A DNA stretch of 64,000 nucleotides from Bacteroidales bacterium (lineage in GTDB: Bacteria; Bacteroidota; Bacteroidia; Bacteroidales; Bacteroidaceae): NCBI GenBank assembly GCA_012517855.1, contig JAAYUD010000067.1, forward strand, positions 1 to 64,000. The letters are read 5' to 3'. Every line of letters starts with the position of its first letter. Position 1 is the first letter of the stretch. The notes under the pieces were generated by a model. The model was given only the letters and a program-made list of their open reading frames with translations, ran no database searches and was not told where the DNA came from. Shown piece by piece: positions 29,043 through 38,366 of the stretch. The position numbers were made by a program, and so were the translations under genes.

Positions 29043-31541
29043 ATGATGAAAGTATATAATAAAGCCAATTGGCTAATTCTTTTGTTTTTGTGTTGCACTA
29101 TACGGATAATGGGACAAGGGACAGTGTATAGTGCTAAACTCTATAAATTGTTATCTTCGATGACATTGGAAGAGAAGGTCTCATTGTGTGCTGGGGGCGA
29201 TTGTGGCTTTAAGGGTATCCAACGGTTGGGCATTTCTTGTTTAGGATTGACTGATGGACCTCGCGGCCCTAATGCTCAAGTAGGAACGACCGCTTTTCCA
29301 TGTGGAGTATTGTTCGGATCTACATGGAATCCTTCTATGGTAGAGAAGGCCGGTGAGGTAATGGGGGAAGAAACGAGAGCTCTTGGGCGAAGAGTATTGC
29401 TGGGCCCAGGCTTAAATATTCTGCGCGATCCGTTGGGAGGACGTTTCTTTGAATATTATACGGAAGACCCTTATCTGAATGGCGCTATTGCTGTAGCGGA
29501 TATTAAAGGTGTTCAAAGTGAAAACGTTGTGGCTTGTGCCAAGCACTTTGTATGCAACAATCGGGAAGATAATAGAAACTTTTATATGTCGGTTGTAGAC
29601 GATCGTACGTTGCATGAAATATATCTTCCTGCTTTTAAAGCTGCCGTTCAGGATGCCAATGTGGGAACGATAATGACTTCTGCGAATGGAGTGAATTATG
29701 AATTCGTAAGTGATAGTCGCAAATTGTTGACCGATATTTTGAAAAACAGATGGGGCTTTCGAGGTTTTGTTATGACCGATTGGCTTCAGACCCGTTCTAC
29801 TGAGAAAGCTGCATTTGCAGGATTGGATGTATCAATGCCCGGTGGCGATAATTGTGGCTTTGGCAAAACGTTGTTAGATGCCGTTAAAGTGGGAAAGGTC
29901 CCTGTCTCGGTTATTGATGATAAGGTCCTGCATATATTGTCCGTTTATGAAAGGGTTGGTGCATTGGATGAACGTGATTTGAGAAAAGGTGCTGTTTTGA
30001 ATTCGAAAGAACATCAACAAATCGCTCGTCAAACGGCAGAAGAAGGATTGGTGTTGTTGAAGAATGAAAAGAAGATGCTACCTCTCAATACTGCTAAAAC
30101 TAAAAATATACTGGTCACCGGACCGAATGCCGACAAACGTTTCTGTTTGTTGGCAATGGGCGGCAGTTCATGGGTAGAATCTCCTTATGAGGTCACTGTT
30201 CTGAAAGGAATTAGAAATTTATTGGGCGATGCCAAGGTTACTTATATTTCTTCGGATGATTTAGGAGGATTTAAAGTGATTCCTCAAAATGCATTGGAAC
30301 CGATTAATGGGCAGAAAGGATTTAGTGCCCGCTATTTTGTAAAGGGAAAGGATGAGGCGGTACTTCAACGTGTGGAACCGAAGGTGGATTTTATGTGGGA
30401 GATGAAATCGCCAGATCCTTCTATTAAGGTAGAAGATTTTAGAGAAGCTCGTTTTGATGCTAAAATAATGCCTCCGGTTGATGGCAAATATACATTTCGT
30501 TTTATTGTTGGTGGTGGCTCCGCATTAGTATACAATGGTGAATGGGCTGGTGCTCCTATTGCAATAGCCGATCCGAATAGAGGTAGCAGTACGGTCACTG
30601 CGGCTGTCGATTTAAAGAAAGGTATACCATATCATTTGTGTGTCATTTATAGCAAGGGTATTGGTGATGCGGCTTTCCGTATAGAGTGGGAGACTCCGCA
30701 ATCTCAGTTGGCAAAGAGCCAATTGTCGAAAATAGAGAAAGCTGCTCGTAAGGCTGATGCTATTGTTTATGTTGGTGGCATTGACTATAGTTTGGACACC
30801 GAAGGGCGTGACAGAAAGAGTCTTACTTTCCCTTTGGTTCAGGAATCTTTAATCAATCATCTTTCTAAATATAATAAAAATCTAAATGTGGTGCTCATTA
30901 ACGGTTCTCCTCTCGAGCTAGGGGGATGGCTTTCTAGTGCTCGTAGTGTCGTTGAGGCATGGTATCCGGGTATGGAAGGAGGAAATGCAATAGCCAATGT
31001 CTTGTTCGGCAAAGTTAATCCTTCAGGACGTTTGCCTTTTACATGGCCGAAGAAACTTGAAGATGTACCAGCTGTAAAGCTTGGTTATCAAGATAATGAT
31101 AACGTGGTATATAGCGATAGTCTGATGGTCGGATATCGATATTATGATACGAAGAATGTGGAGCCTCAGTTCCCTTTCGGTTACGGTCTATCGTATTCGA
31201 AATTCGATTATAGTGATTTGAAAGTGAACGGCAAAGGTGACAACATTGTGGGTAGTGTGAAAGTCACTAATAATAGCAAAATTGATGGTGATGAAGTGGT
31301 CCAGGTTTATGTTCATCCTATAAATCCTTCGATATTTCGTCCTGTTCATGAATTGAAATATTTTAAAAAGGTTTTTGTGAAAGCTGGTGATACCGTATCT
31401 GTCGACTTTGTATTAAATAAAGACGCCTTCTCCTATTATGATATTCATTCGGGCAATTGGGTTGTTGATAAGTGCAATTATGAAATAGAAATAGGAAAAG
31501 ATTCCCGTTTGATAGTTTTGAAAGCTCCTGTTTCATTGTAG
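29043..31541 (+). CDS. GH3 beta-glycosidase with PA14-like insert, 832 aa
   Basis: A paralogue of the enzyme at 5063-7531. The signal peptide ends near residue 25 (RIMGQGT). The GH3 barrel begins at LLSSMTLEEKVSL, with DGPRGPNAQVG near the substrate site and nucleophile D246 in GFVMTDWLQT. The second domain is split by a PA14-like insert (FSARYFVKGKDEAVLQRV to YSKGIGDAAFRIEWET, about 423-555). The Fn3-like end includes FPFGYGLSYSKF and YVHPINPSIFRPVHEL; the last 80 residues are nearly the same as in the paralogue. It starts 8 bp after the GH20 stop and is followed 16 bp later by a BglX-like GH3 gene, the same pair order as at 5-9.8 kb. Confidence 0.94.
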   Translation: MMKVYNKANWLILLFLCCTIRIMGQGTVYSAKLYKLLSSMTLEEKVSLCAGGDCGFKGIQRLGISCLGLTDGPRGPNAQVGTTAFPCGVLFGSTWNPSMVEKAGEVMGEETRALGRRVLLGPGLNILRDPLGGRFFEYYTEDPYLNGAIAVADIKGVQSENVVACAKHFVCNNREDNRNFYMSVVDDRTLHEIYLPAFKAAVQDANVGTIMTSANGVNYEFVSDSRKLLTDILKNRWGFRGFVMTDWLQTRSTEKAAFAGLDVSMPGGDNCGFGKTLLDAVKVGKVPVSVIDDKVLHILSVYERVGALDERDLRKGAVLNSKEHQQIARQTAEEGLVLLKNEKKMLPLNTAKTKNILVTGPNADKRFCLLAMGGSSWVESPYEVTVLKGIRNLLGDAKVTYISSDDLGGFKVIPQNALEPINGQKGFSARYFVKGKDEAVLQRVEPKVDFMWEMKSPDPSIKVEDFREARFDAKIMPPVDGKYTFRFIVGGGSALVYNGEWAGAPIAIADPNRGSSTVTAAVDLKKGIPYHLCVIYSKGIGDAAFRIEWETPQSQLAKSQLSKIEKAARKADAIVYVGGIDYSLDTEGRDRKSLTFPLVQESLINHLSKYNKNLNVVLINGSPLELGGWLSSARSVVEAWYPGMEGGNAIANVLFGKVNPSGRLPFTWPKKLEDVPAVKLGYQDNDNVVYSDSLMVGYRYYDTKNVEPQFPFGYGLSYSKFDYSDLKVNGKGDNIVGSVKVTNNSKIDGDEVVQVYVHPINPSIFRPVHELKYFKKVFVKAGDTVSVDFVLNKDAFSYYDIHSGNWVVDKCNYEIEIGKDSRLIVLKAPVSL

Positions 31542-31557
31542 TAATATAAATAAGAAA

Positions 31558-33798
31558 ATGATTATGAGAAAAATATTGCTTCCACTCATTCTCTTCTATT
31601 TGTTTGGTAGTGTTTCAGTACTTGCACAAAAAGTCTATAAGTTTGGTGTCGTAGGTACTAATAAAGCTACTTTTATCAAGAGTTTGATAAAACGAATGAC
31701 ATTGGAAGAGAAGGTAGGGCAGCTTAATTTGGTACTTAGTGGTGGCGATCCTGCAACCACAGCTCAGAAAGAAGCTGCTGTTATCCGAGCTTCAAAGGGA
31801 GGAGCTATTTTTAATGTAGCCGGTGCCGATTTGGCACGCAAATATCAACGCATTGCAGTCGAAGAAACAAGACTTGGTATTCCACTATTGTTTGGCTTCG
31901 ATTGTATTCATGGTATGCGCACTACTTTCCCTATCCCATTGGCCGAATCGTCAAGCTGGGATTTGAAGACAATAGAGCAGTCCACTCGTGTGGCTGCTCG
32001 TGAAGCTAGTGCTTTTGGTGTCAATTGGGTATATTCTCCTATGATCGACATTTGTCGTGATGCGCGTTGGGGGCGTATTGCCGAAGGTGCAGGCGAAGAC
32101 CCTTATCTAGGTTCGATGATTGCAGCGGCAAGAGTGAAGGGTTTTCAAGGAACAGATTTGAGTGCTAATAATACGGTCGCTACCTGCATCAAACACTATG
32201 TCGCTTATGGGGCTGCAGAAGCAGGAAGAGATTACAATACGACAGACATGTCTGAAAGAACACTCCGTGAAGTGTATCTTCCTCCTTTTAAGGCTGCGGT
32301 CAAAGCTGGAGCTCTTTCGGTCATGTCGTCTTTCAATTCTTTCAATGGTGTGCCGTCGGCAGCTAATCCTTTCTTGTTACGTCAGATATTGAAAAAGGAA
32401 CTTGGAATGAAAGGCTTTGTGGTTTCCGATTATGATGCTGTTCGCGAATTAATCTCTCATGGAGTGGCAAAAGATAGCATCGAAGCTGCACGTATTGCTA
32501 TTGAGGGAGGTCTCGATATGGATATGATTAGCAATATTTATCGGGATAAACTTGTCGGATTGGTAAAGCAAAAGAAAGTTTCGGAGAAGCTTATTGATGA
32601 AGCTGTCGAAAGAATTCTTTTAGTAAAATATGATTTGGGTTTATTTCATAACCCTTATTTGTATTGTAATGCAAATAGGGAAAAAAACGATGTGATGACT
32701 TCTGAAAATCTACAGGCTGCGCTTGAGGCTGCCCGCAAGTCGATTGTCTTGTTGAAGAATGATGATCATATTCTTCCTTTAACTAAGTCGGGAAAGGTCA
32801 TTGCTGTAATTGGCGAAATGGCGAATAGTAAGTCCGACATGAATGGATGTTGGGCTACATATAGTCGTTCGGATGATCCTACGACAATATTAGATGGTAT
32901 CCGTGCCGCTGCTCCCGACTGCAAGGTCTTTTATGCCAAAGGTTGCAAGGTTGATGCTAAAGAACCTGAAGATTATTCGGAAGCGATGGAATTGGCTAGT
33001 CGTTCGGATGTTGTTATCATGACAATGGGCGAATATGGCTGGATGTCAGGCGAAGGAATGTCTAGAGCCAATCTTGATATTGTAGGCAATCAACTCGATT
33101 TGTTCAAGCATTTGCAAACCTTAGGAAAACCGATTGTGGTGTTACTCACCAATGGGCGCCCTCTTGTTATCCCGTATTTGGCAGAGCACGCTACAGCTAT
33201 ATTAGAGACATGGTTTCTCGGGACGAAAGCTGGTAATGCTATTGCCGACGTTTTATTTGGCGATTACAACCCTTCGGGCAAACTCACCGTTTCGTTTCCT
33301 TATTGTGTAGGTCAGCTCCCTTTATACTATAGTCAGCTTCCGACAGGACGTCCACATGATGAAGATCCGAAAGATCCATATCGCTCGCTCTATCGTGATG
33401 TGACGAACGATGCGCTTTATCCTTTTGGTTATGGGCTGAGTTATACATCTTTTGAATACAGCAATTTTCGAGTACTCAATCCTGTGATGACAGCAGATAA
33501 AGGAATTGATGTTTGTGTTGATTTGAAAAATACAGGAAGTCGGGAAGGAGAGGAGGTCGCTCAACTTTATATTCGCGATTTATATGCTTCGGTGAGCCAG
33601 CCGATGAAGTTGCTAAAAAGATTTAGCAAGGTCTCTTTAAATCCTAGCGAAACAAAAACTATAACTTTCCATCTCAATCGAGATGATGTGAAATTTTATA
33701 AAGAAAAGGTCGGTTGGATTGCCGAACCAGGAAAATTTAATATTTTTGTAGGAGGCAATTCGCGCGATTTATTGAAGGCTTCTTTTGAATTAAGGTAA
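31558..33798 (+). CDS. BglX-like GH3 beta-glucosidase, 746 aa
   Basis: An exo-beta-glucosidase-type enzyme, periplasmic by its signal peptide (residues about 1-25, ending SVLAQK). ATG 31564 is an alternative start two codons later. The barrel has IKRMTLEEKVGQLN, LLFGFDCIHGMRTTFP, WVYSPMIDICRDARWGR, CIKHYVAYGAAEAGRDYN and nucleophile D291 in GFVVSDYDAV. The C-terminal domain includes MGEYGWMSGEGMSRAN with the likely acid/base loop, and an Fn3 tail (YPFGYGLSYTSFEY, REGEEVAQLYIRD). It is the intact counterpart of the pseudogene at 7538-9781 and shows what the broken copy lost. Confidence 0.95.
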   Translation: MIMRKILLPLILFYLFGSVSVLAQKVYKFGVVGTNKATFIKSLIKRMTLEEKVGQLNLVLSGGDPATTAQKEAAVIRASKGGAIFNVAGADLARKYQRIAVEETRLGIPLLFGFDCIHGMRTTFPIPLAESSSWDLKTIEQSTRVAAREASAFGVNWVYSPMIDICRDARWGRIAEGAGEDPYLGSMIAAARVKGFQGTDLSANNTVATCIKHYVAYGAAEAGRDYNTTDMSERTLREVYLPPFKAAVKAGALSVMSSFNSFNGVPSAANPFLLRQILKKELGMKGFVVSDYDAVRELISHGVAKDSIEAARIAIEGGLDMDMISNIYRDKLVGLVKQKKVSEKLIDEAVERILLVKYDLGLFHNPYLYCNANREKNDVMTSENLQAALEAARKSIVLLKNDDHILPLTKSGKVIAVIGEMANSKSDMNGCWATYSRSDDPTTILDGIRAAAPDCKVFYAKGCKVDAKEPEDYSEAMELASRSDVVIMTMGEYGWMSGEGMSRANLDIVGNQLDLFKHLQTLGKPIVVLLTNGRPLVIPYLAEHATAILETWFLGTKAGNAIADVLFGDYNPSGKLTVSFPYCVGQLPLYYSQLPTGRPHDEDPKDPYRSLYRDVTNDALYPFGYGLSYTSFEYSNFRVLNPVMTADKGIDVCVDLKNTGSREGEEVAQLYIRDLYASVSQPMKLLKRFSKVSLNPSETKTITFHLNRDDVKFYKEKVGWIAEPGKFNIFVGGNSRDLLKASFELR

Positions 33799-33836
33799 TG
33801 TATTAGCTAATATATATTTTTAATTAATTAAAAATC

Positions 33837-35021
33837 ATGAAGAAATCTATTTTATTTGTAGCGGCGGCAATGTTATTATTCGGCTCTATGAATCTTAGAG
33901 CACAGAAGTTCGAACATCTGGCAGATACTCCTGCTATGGGTTGGAACAGTTGGAACAAGTATCAGTGTAATATTAACGAGGATTTACTTAAAGGTATTGT
34001 TGATGCAATGGTATCTACCGGACTGAAAGATGCCGGCTATCAGTATGTCAATTTAGACGATGGTTGGCATGGTCAACGTGATGCTGACGGCTTTATTCAG
34101 TGTGATGCCAAAAAGTTCCCTTCAGGTATTAAGTCTCTTGCTGATTATGCTCACTCCAAAGGGTTGAAGTTGGGGATTTATTCTTGCTGTGGTAAGCTTA
34201 CCTGTGCGGGTTATTCCGCCAGTCTTGGGCATGAATATCAGGATGCTTTGCAATATGCCCGTTGGAATATCGATTATCTGAAAGAGGATTGGTGTTATTG
34301 TGAAAATGTAAATCCAAAAGGAGCTTATGCTCTAATGCGCGATGCACTTCACGATGCTGGACGTCCTGTTTATTTCAGTATGTGTGAATGGGGTTCGAAC
34401 AAACCGTGGGAATGGGCCAAAGATACTGGGAATTCTTGGCGTACTACTGGTGATATATCTTGTAATTGGGATAGCTGGACCGGTATTCTCGATCAAAATA
34501 AGGTCTTACGCAAATATGCCGGACCGGGGCACTGGAATGATCCCGATATGCTCGAAGTTGGTAACGGCATGCCAGTCAATGAGGATCGCGCTCATTTCAC
34601 CATGTGGTGTATGATGTCTGCTCCCTTGATTTTAGGTAATGATATTCGCAATATGAAACCTGAAACATCTGCTATATTGCTTAATAAGGAGGTTATAGCT
34701 CTTGATCAAGACAAATTGGGTGTGCAAGGGTTGATGTATTTGACTCAAGATAATGTTGAATATTGGTTTAAACCATTGGAAAATGGCGAATGGGCTTTCT
34801 GCATTTTCAATCGTAATAAAGATGCAAAAAAATGCACTGTAGATTGGCAGAAGTTTAACTTTAAGGATGATTTAAGCACTTGCTCTACAGACTTCAATAC
34901 GAAAGTTTATAGTCTGCGCAATCTGTGGACAAAGAAGAATGAAGGTACTACAAAGAAAATAAAAACTATTGTTGTACCGGGACATGATGTCGTTGTATAT
35001 CGTTTGGTGTTGAAAAAGTAG
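33837..35021 (+). CDS. GH27 alpha-galactosidase, 394 aa
   Basis: Releases terminal alpha-D-galactose. A signal peptide ends near residue 22 (NLRAQK). The family signature begins right after (LADTPAMGWNSWNKYQCNI), followed by YVNLDDGWHG. The predicted nucleophile is D151 in YLKEDWCY; most relatives read YLKYDNC, so this is a mild variant. The acid/base is D206 in WRTTGDI. GPGHWNDPDMLEVGNG and MMSAPLILGNDIRNM follow, and a short beta-sandwich ends the protein. It is the last gene of the enzyme block and is followed by a terminator. Alpha-N-acetylgalactosaminidase activity also occurs in GH27 and is not excluded. Confidence 0.94.
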   Translation: MKKSILFVAAAMLLFGSMNLRAQKFEHLADTPAMGWNSWNKYQCNINEDLLKGIVDAMVSTGLKDAGYQYVNLDDGWHGQRDADGFIQCDAKKFPSGIKSLADYAHSKGLKLGIYSCCGKLTCAGYSASLGHEYQDALQYARWNIDYLKEDWCYCENVNPKGAYALMRDALHDAGRPVYFSMCEWGSNKPWEWAKDTGNSWRTTGDISCNWDSWTGILDQNKVLRKYAGPGHWNDPDMLEVGNGMPVNEDRAHFTMWCMMSAPLILGNDIRNMKPETSAILLNKEVIALDQDKLGVQGLMYLTQDNVEYWFKPLENGEWAFCIFNRNKDAKKCTVDWQKFNFKDDLSTCSTDFNTKVYSLRNLWTKKNEGTTKKIKTIVVPGHDVVVYRLVLKK

Positions 35022-35032
35022 ATTTGAAGTCA

Positions 35033-35069
35033 AGAGATCGGATGTTCTAAGGCATCCGGTCTCTTTTTA
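35033..35069 (+). terminator. Rho-independent terminator after the GH27 gene
   Basis: A 12-bp stem (35033-35044 with 35053-35064, one U-G pair) around an 8-base loop is followed by a T run. It ends the + strand enzyme block against the convergent DUF4954 gene. Confidence 0.85.
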
Positions 35070-35080
35070 TTTTCGGATTA

Positions 35081-37069
35081 TTAGATTTGTTCGATGCGAT
35101 TGATAAGCTCATCTCCCAATTCCTGTTTTCTTTCTATATGCTTTATAATAGCTTTGACGAAGGTATTGTTCTCAAAGTCACCGCGTACACTTTCAAAGTC
35201 TTCCAACTTCGTATCGCGGGTTCCATCTACACCGAAGCCTGTCATGGATTGCATTGAGAATTCTTTGCGAGCATCGTTGTACACTTGATGGTCGAGCCCG
35301 ATAACTGCATCTTGCCATCTTTTTACTATACCAATAATGTCTTGAGCTGTAATGGTATCTGGAGAGATACCATAAATTTCTTCTATTTTCGAATATGCCC
35401 AAGTCCACTCGTAGGAATAATAGTTCTTGTTCATTTCGGAAAAATGAGAATTGATGTATTTCAGACGATTAATTTCACCTTTCTCAATACCGTTCATCAG
35501 TTTCTCTATTTCGCTTTTGGGAGCTATCAGCCCTGCAACGTCAACCCATTCACCGGTACCTATAGGTATGTCAGGTTTGAGACATTCTCGAATTTGTTCG
35601 TTATTTCCAAAATTTATCCCCTCCATGCGTTTTATAATCGAATTTCCCATAAATTTATAAATTGCCGTTTCATAGAATTTAATTCCGTTAAAGAGGGATG
35701 AACTTTTGATCTTGGCACTTTGGTAAGAATAAATTTCGGAGGTCTCACCAGAAACTCGTATCAATTCCTTTAATATCCTACGGCCTTTCAGCATTTTCTG
35801 AATAGTGTATGGGCTGAGTAGGTTATAGTTGATGAAATCCAATCGATTCGGATCATTTCGTTTATCACGTTTCGGCCATTTTTGTGCATCGCGGATAGTA
35901 CCTACACTGCGTAGGTTAACACCCGGCACCAGATAGGTGGTGTTACCTTGTTCTATCAGATAAGAAAAAGGAAGATCTGACGTATCGGCGTGGTTTACAT
36001 GGCGTCCCATTACGAGCGAAAAAGCTCCCACTCTGGCCGGCCACAATATATACGAATCGGAAGTGGTTTTTGCACCCCTTTCTAATGTCCCCTGATGAAT
36101 TGGTCCCAGTTTATACATGTGGTTGCTTTGATTGGAACCCGAGCCGGCATTCATGAAAGAGAACATTCCGGCGATAAGCAGTGTGGATTTATGGTGTGTC
36201 ACGGTATAAGGTCCTGCAAATATGGCGCATGCTTCACCGTTCTCTCCTTGACAGTTGCTGAAAAAGAGAGAGTCGGAAGCCGAATAATTGTGTCCAAGTT
36301 GGCATGCTTGTCCTACAAAACAACGGCTTATGGTGCTTCCGTCGGTAATGCTCGAACCCGAAGATATAATGAAATCTTCGCATATAACATTGGCTCCTAT
36401 TAGCACCGGGGCCGATTCGTTACTATTGATACTTCCGTTTTCTAAGCGTGATGCTCCGTTTATGGAGCAATGATCACCAATACGGACGTTTTTAATTGTA
36501 CAGGCATTTTTTATGCGCACGCACGCTCCTATTGTTCCCCTATCTGATGCATGTTTGTTCGAATAGTAGTCGGTAATTTCTTTCATGCGTTCTATTAGTA
36601 GGGGACGATGGCGGTATAGTGCCATGATGTATGCTTGATGTGCCGAGAGTTTGTCATTGATATAAACTTCGCGTCCACCCGTTTCATTCAGTACCGACGC
36701 AGCAACTCCGTTACCGAAAGTAGACAGGCGATCTACATACATCACTCCTACATTTTCGACGATTGAATGGTCTCCAATGGTATAGTTGGCTATGTAGTTT
36801 TGTATATTTTCGATGCAGCAATCGTCACCTATTGTTACATTATGAATGGTAGCATATTTTAGTCGGCTATGCTTCCGAATACCTCCAGGTAGTGTGAACG
36901 AATTGTCCATTACTCCCAGATAGTTTGTCCCTGAGAACATTACATGACTCACATAATCAGTCTTGAAACCCTCGGCTACATTTATTTCGTTCCAATCTTC
37001 GGCTTCACAAGATTGTTGTTGCAAACGAAGTTTCTCGTCTTCTGTCAGTTTCCGATACTTTTTATTCAT
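35081..37069 (-). CDS. DUF4954 family protein with left-handed beta-helix, 662 aa
   Basis: A cytoplasmic protein conserved across Bacteroidales with no proven role. Residues about 60-300 carry hexapeptide-type repeats (VTIGDDCCIENIQNYIANYTI, here cut by repeats such as VRIGDHCSINGASRLENG and LIGANVICEDFIISSGSSI), which build a left-handed parallel beta-helix as in sugar-nucleotide acyltransferases and pyrophosphorylases. A nucleotide-sugar or lipid-A related job is possible but unproven. The C-terminal third is helical. It is the third gene of a - strand run with the S41 peptidase and hflX upstream. Confidence 0.85.
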   Translation of the reverse strand: MNKKYRKLTEDEKLRLQQQSCEAEDWNEINVAEGFKTDYVSHVMFSGTNYLGVMDNSFTLPGGIRKHSRLKYATIHNVTIGDDCCIENIQNYIANYTIGDHSIVENVGVMYVDRLSTFGNGVAASVLNETGGREVYINDKLSAHQAYIMALYRHRPLLIERMKEITDYYSNKHASDRGTIGACVRIKNACTIKNVRIGDHCSINGASRLENGSINSNESAPVLIGANVICEDFIISSGSSITDGSTISRCFVGQACQLGHNYSASDSLFFSNCQGENGEACAIFAGPYTVTHHKSTLLIAGMFSFMNAGSGSNQSNHMYKLGPIHQGTLERGAKTTSDSYILWPARVGAFSLVMGRHVNHADTSDLPFSYLIEQGNTTYLVPGVNLRSVGTIRDAQKWPKRDKRNDPNRLDFINYNLLSPYTIQKMLKGRRILKELIRVSGETSEIYSYQSAKIKSSSLFNGIKFYETAIYKFMGNSIIKRMEGINFGNNEQIRECLKPDIPIGTGEWVDVAGLIAPKSEIEKLMNGIEKGEINRLKYINSHFSEMNKNYYSYEWTWAYSKIEEIYGISPDTITAQDIIGIVKRWQDAVIGLDHQVYNDARKEFSMQSMTGFGVDGTRDTKLEDFESVRGDFENNTFVKAIIKHIERKQELGDELINRIEQI

Positions 37070-37124
37070 AGTAAAAATAGAAGATTTTGGAATGATATCC
37101 TTATTTCACAAGCACACTTTTCTT

Positions 37125-38357
37125 TTACTCATCATATTTTTCAAAAAGGAAATCATTATATGGATATTTTTGAACATGCAATTCTTTGACACGTTCATAT
37201 AATATGGTCTTCAAATCGTCAATATTTTCTTTTTCTCGTGCCGAGATAAACAAGCAGTTGTCTTGCATTTTTGCCATCCAAGTAGCTTTAAGCTCTTCAA
37301 AGGTCAGATTCTCTTTAACTTTGGGCGTTAAGTCGTCCGGCGCTTTTTCAATGTAGGTATAGGCATCTATTTTGTTGAATACTAGAATGGACGGTTTAGT
37401 AGCTGCATTGATATCGGCTAGCGTTTGATTTACAATGTCTATCTGTTCTTCAAAATCCGGATGTGATATATCTACCACATGAATTAATAAATCTGCTTCG
37501 CGTACTTCATCTAGAGTCGATTTGAACGATTCTATTAAGTCGGTAGGCAACTTGCGTATAAATCCTACAGTATCTGAGAGAAGAAAAGGTAGATTGTCGA
37601 TGATCACTTTGCGCACTGTCGTGTCAAGTGTAGCAAACAGTTTGTTCTCTGCAAAAACTTCACTTTTGGCAAGTATGTTCATTAATGTAGATTTGCCTAC
37701 ATTAGTATATCCTACTAAAGCTACTCGAATCAATTTGCCTCGATTCTTACGCTGGGTTGTCTTCTGACGATCTATTTGCTTCAGTTCTTCTTTAAGAAGA
37801 GATATCCGCTTCAAAATGATACGGCGGTCCATCTCGAGTTGCGTTTCACCGGGTCCTCTCAATCCTACGCTTCCGCCTTTGCCACTGCCCGAACCGCCTC
37901 CTTGGCGTTCAAGGTGAGTCCACAGGCGAGTCAATCTGGGCAATAAGTATTTGTATTGTGCCAATTCTACTTGTGTCTTGGCGTTTGCCGTTTGGGCGCG
38001 CATGGCAAAAATATCCAATATGAGCGAAGTACGATCAAGGACCTTTACTTGCACTTCTTTTTCTATGTTTTTTATTTGGTGTGCGGTAAGTTCATCATCG
38101 AATATGACCATGCCTATTTCATTTGAAATAATATATTCGGCTATTTCAGCCAATTTACCTTTACCGACATACGAAGTAGGACTCGGAGTTTCGATTTTCT
38201 GTGTGAAACGTTTCACTACTTCTACTCCGGCTGTTTTGGCCAGAAATTCCAACTCGTCAAGATATTCTTTTGTTTTGCGTTCATCTTGTTGTTGTGTGAT
38301 GAGCCCTACTAAAACGGCTGTCTCTGCTGTTACTTCAGAAATTACAAATTCCTTCAT
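37125..38357 (-). CDS. hflX: Ribosome-associated GTPase HflX, 410 aa
   Basis: Splits or rescues stalled ribosomes in relatives. The N-terminal HflX domain (ETAVLVGLITQQQDERKT, TPSPTSYVGKGKLAEIAEYI) is followed by a glycine-rich linker (GGGSGSGKGGSVGLRGPGET) and the G domain. The G1 motif GYTNVGKST spans residues 216-224, G3 is DTVGFIRKLP and G4 is NKID. A short C-terminal domain ends in FEKYDE. Length fits the family. It starts 9 bp after the S41 peptidase stop, so the two are probably co-transcribed. Confidence 0.97.
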   Translation of the reverse strand: MKEFVISEVTAETAVLVGLITQQQDERKTKEYLDELEFLAKTAGVEVVKRFTQKIETPSPTSYVGKGKLAEIAEYIISNEIGMVIFDDELTAHQIKNIEKEVQVKVLDRTSLILDIFAMRAQTANAKTQVELAQYKYLLPRLTRLWTHLERQGGGSGSGKGGSVGLRGPGETQLEMDRRIILKRISLLKEELKQIDRQKTTQRKNRGKLIRVALVGYTNVGKSTLMNILAKSEVFAENKLFATLDTTVRKVIIDNLPFLLSDTVGFIRKLPTDLIESFKSTLDEVREADLLIHVVDISHPDFEEQIDIVNQTLADINAATKPSILVFNKIDAYTYIEKAPDDLTPKVKENLTFEELKATWMAKMQDNCLFISAREKENIDDLKTILYERVKELHVQKYPYNDFLFEKYDE

Positions 38358-38366
38358 GTTATAATG

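Noticed and set aside
35033-35069. Bidirectional terminator also serving the DUF4954 gene
   Set aside because: On the - strand the stem is followed by CTTGACTT rather than a T run.
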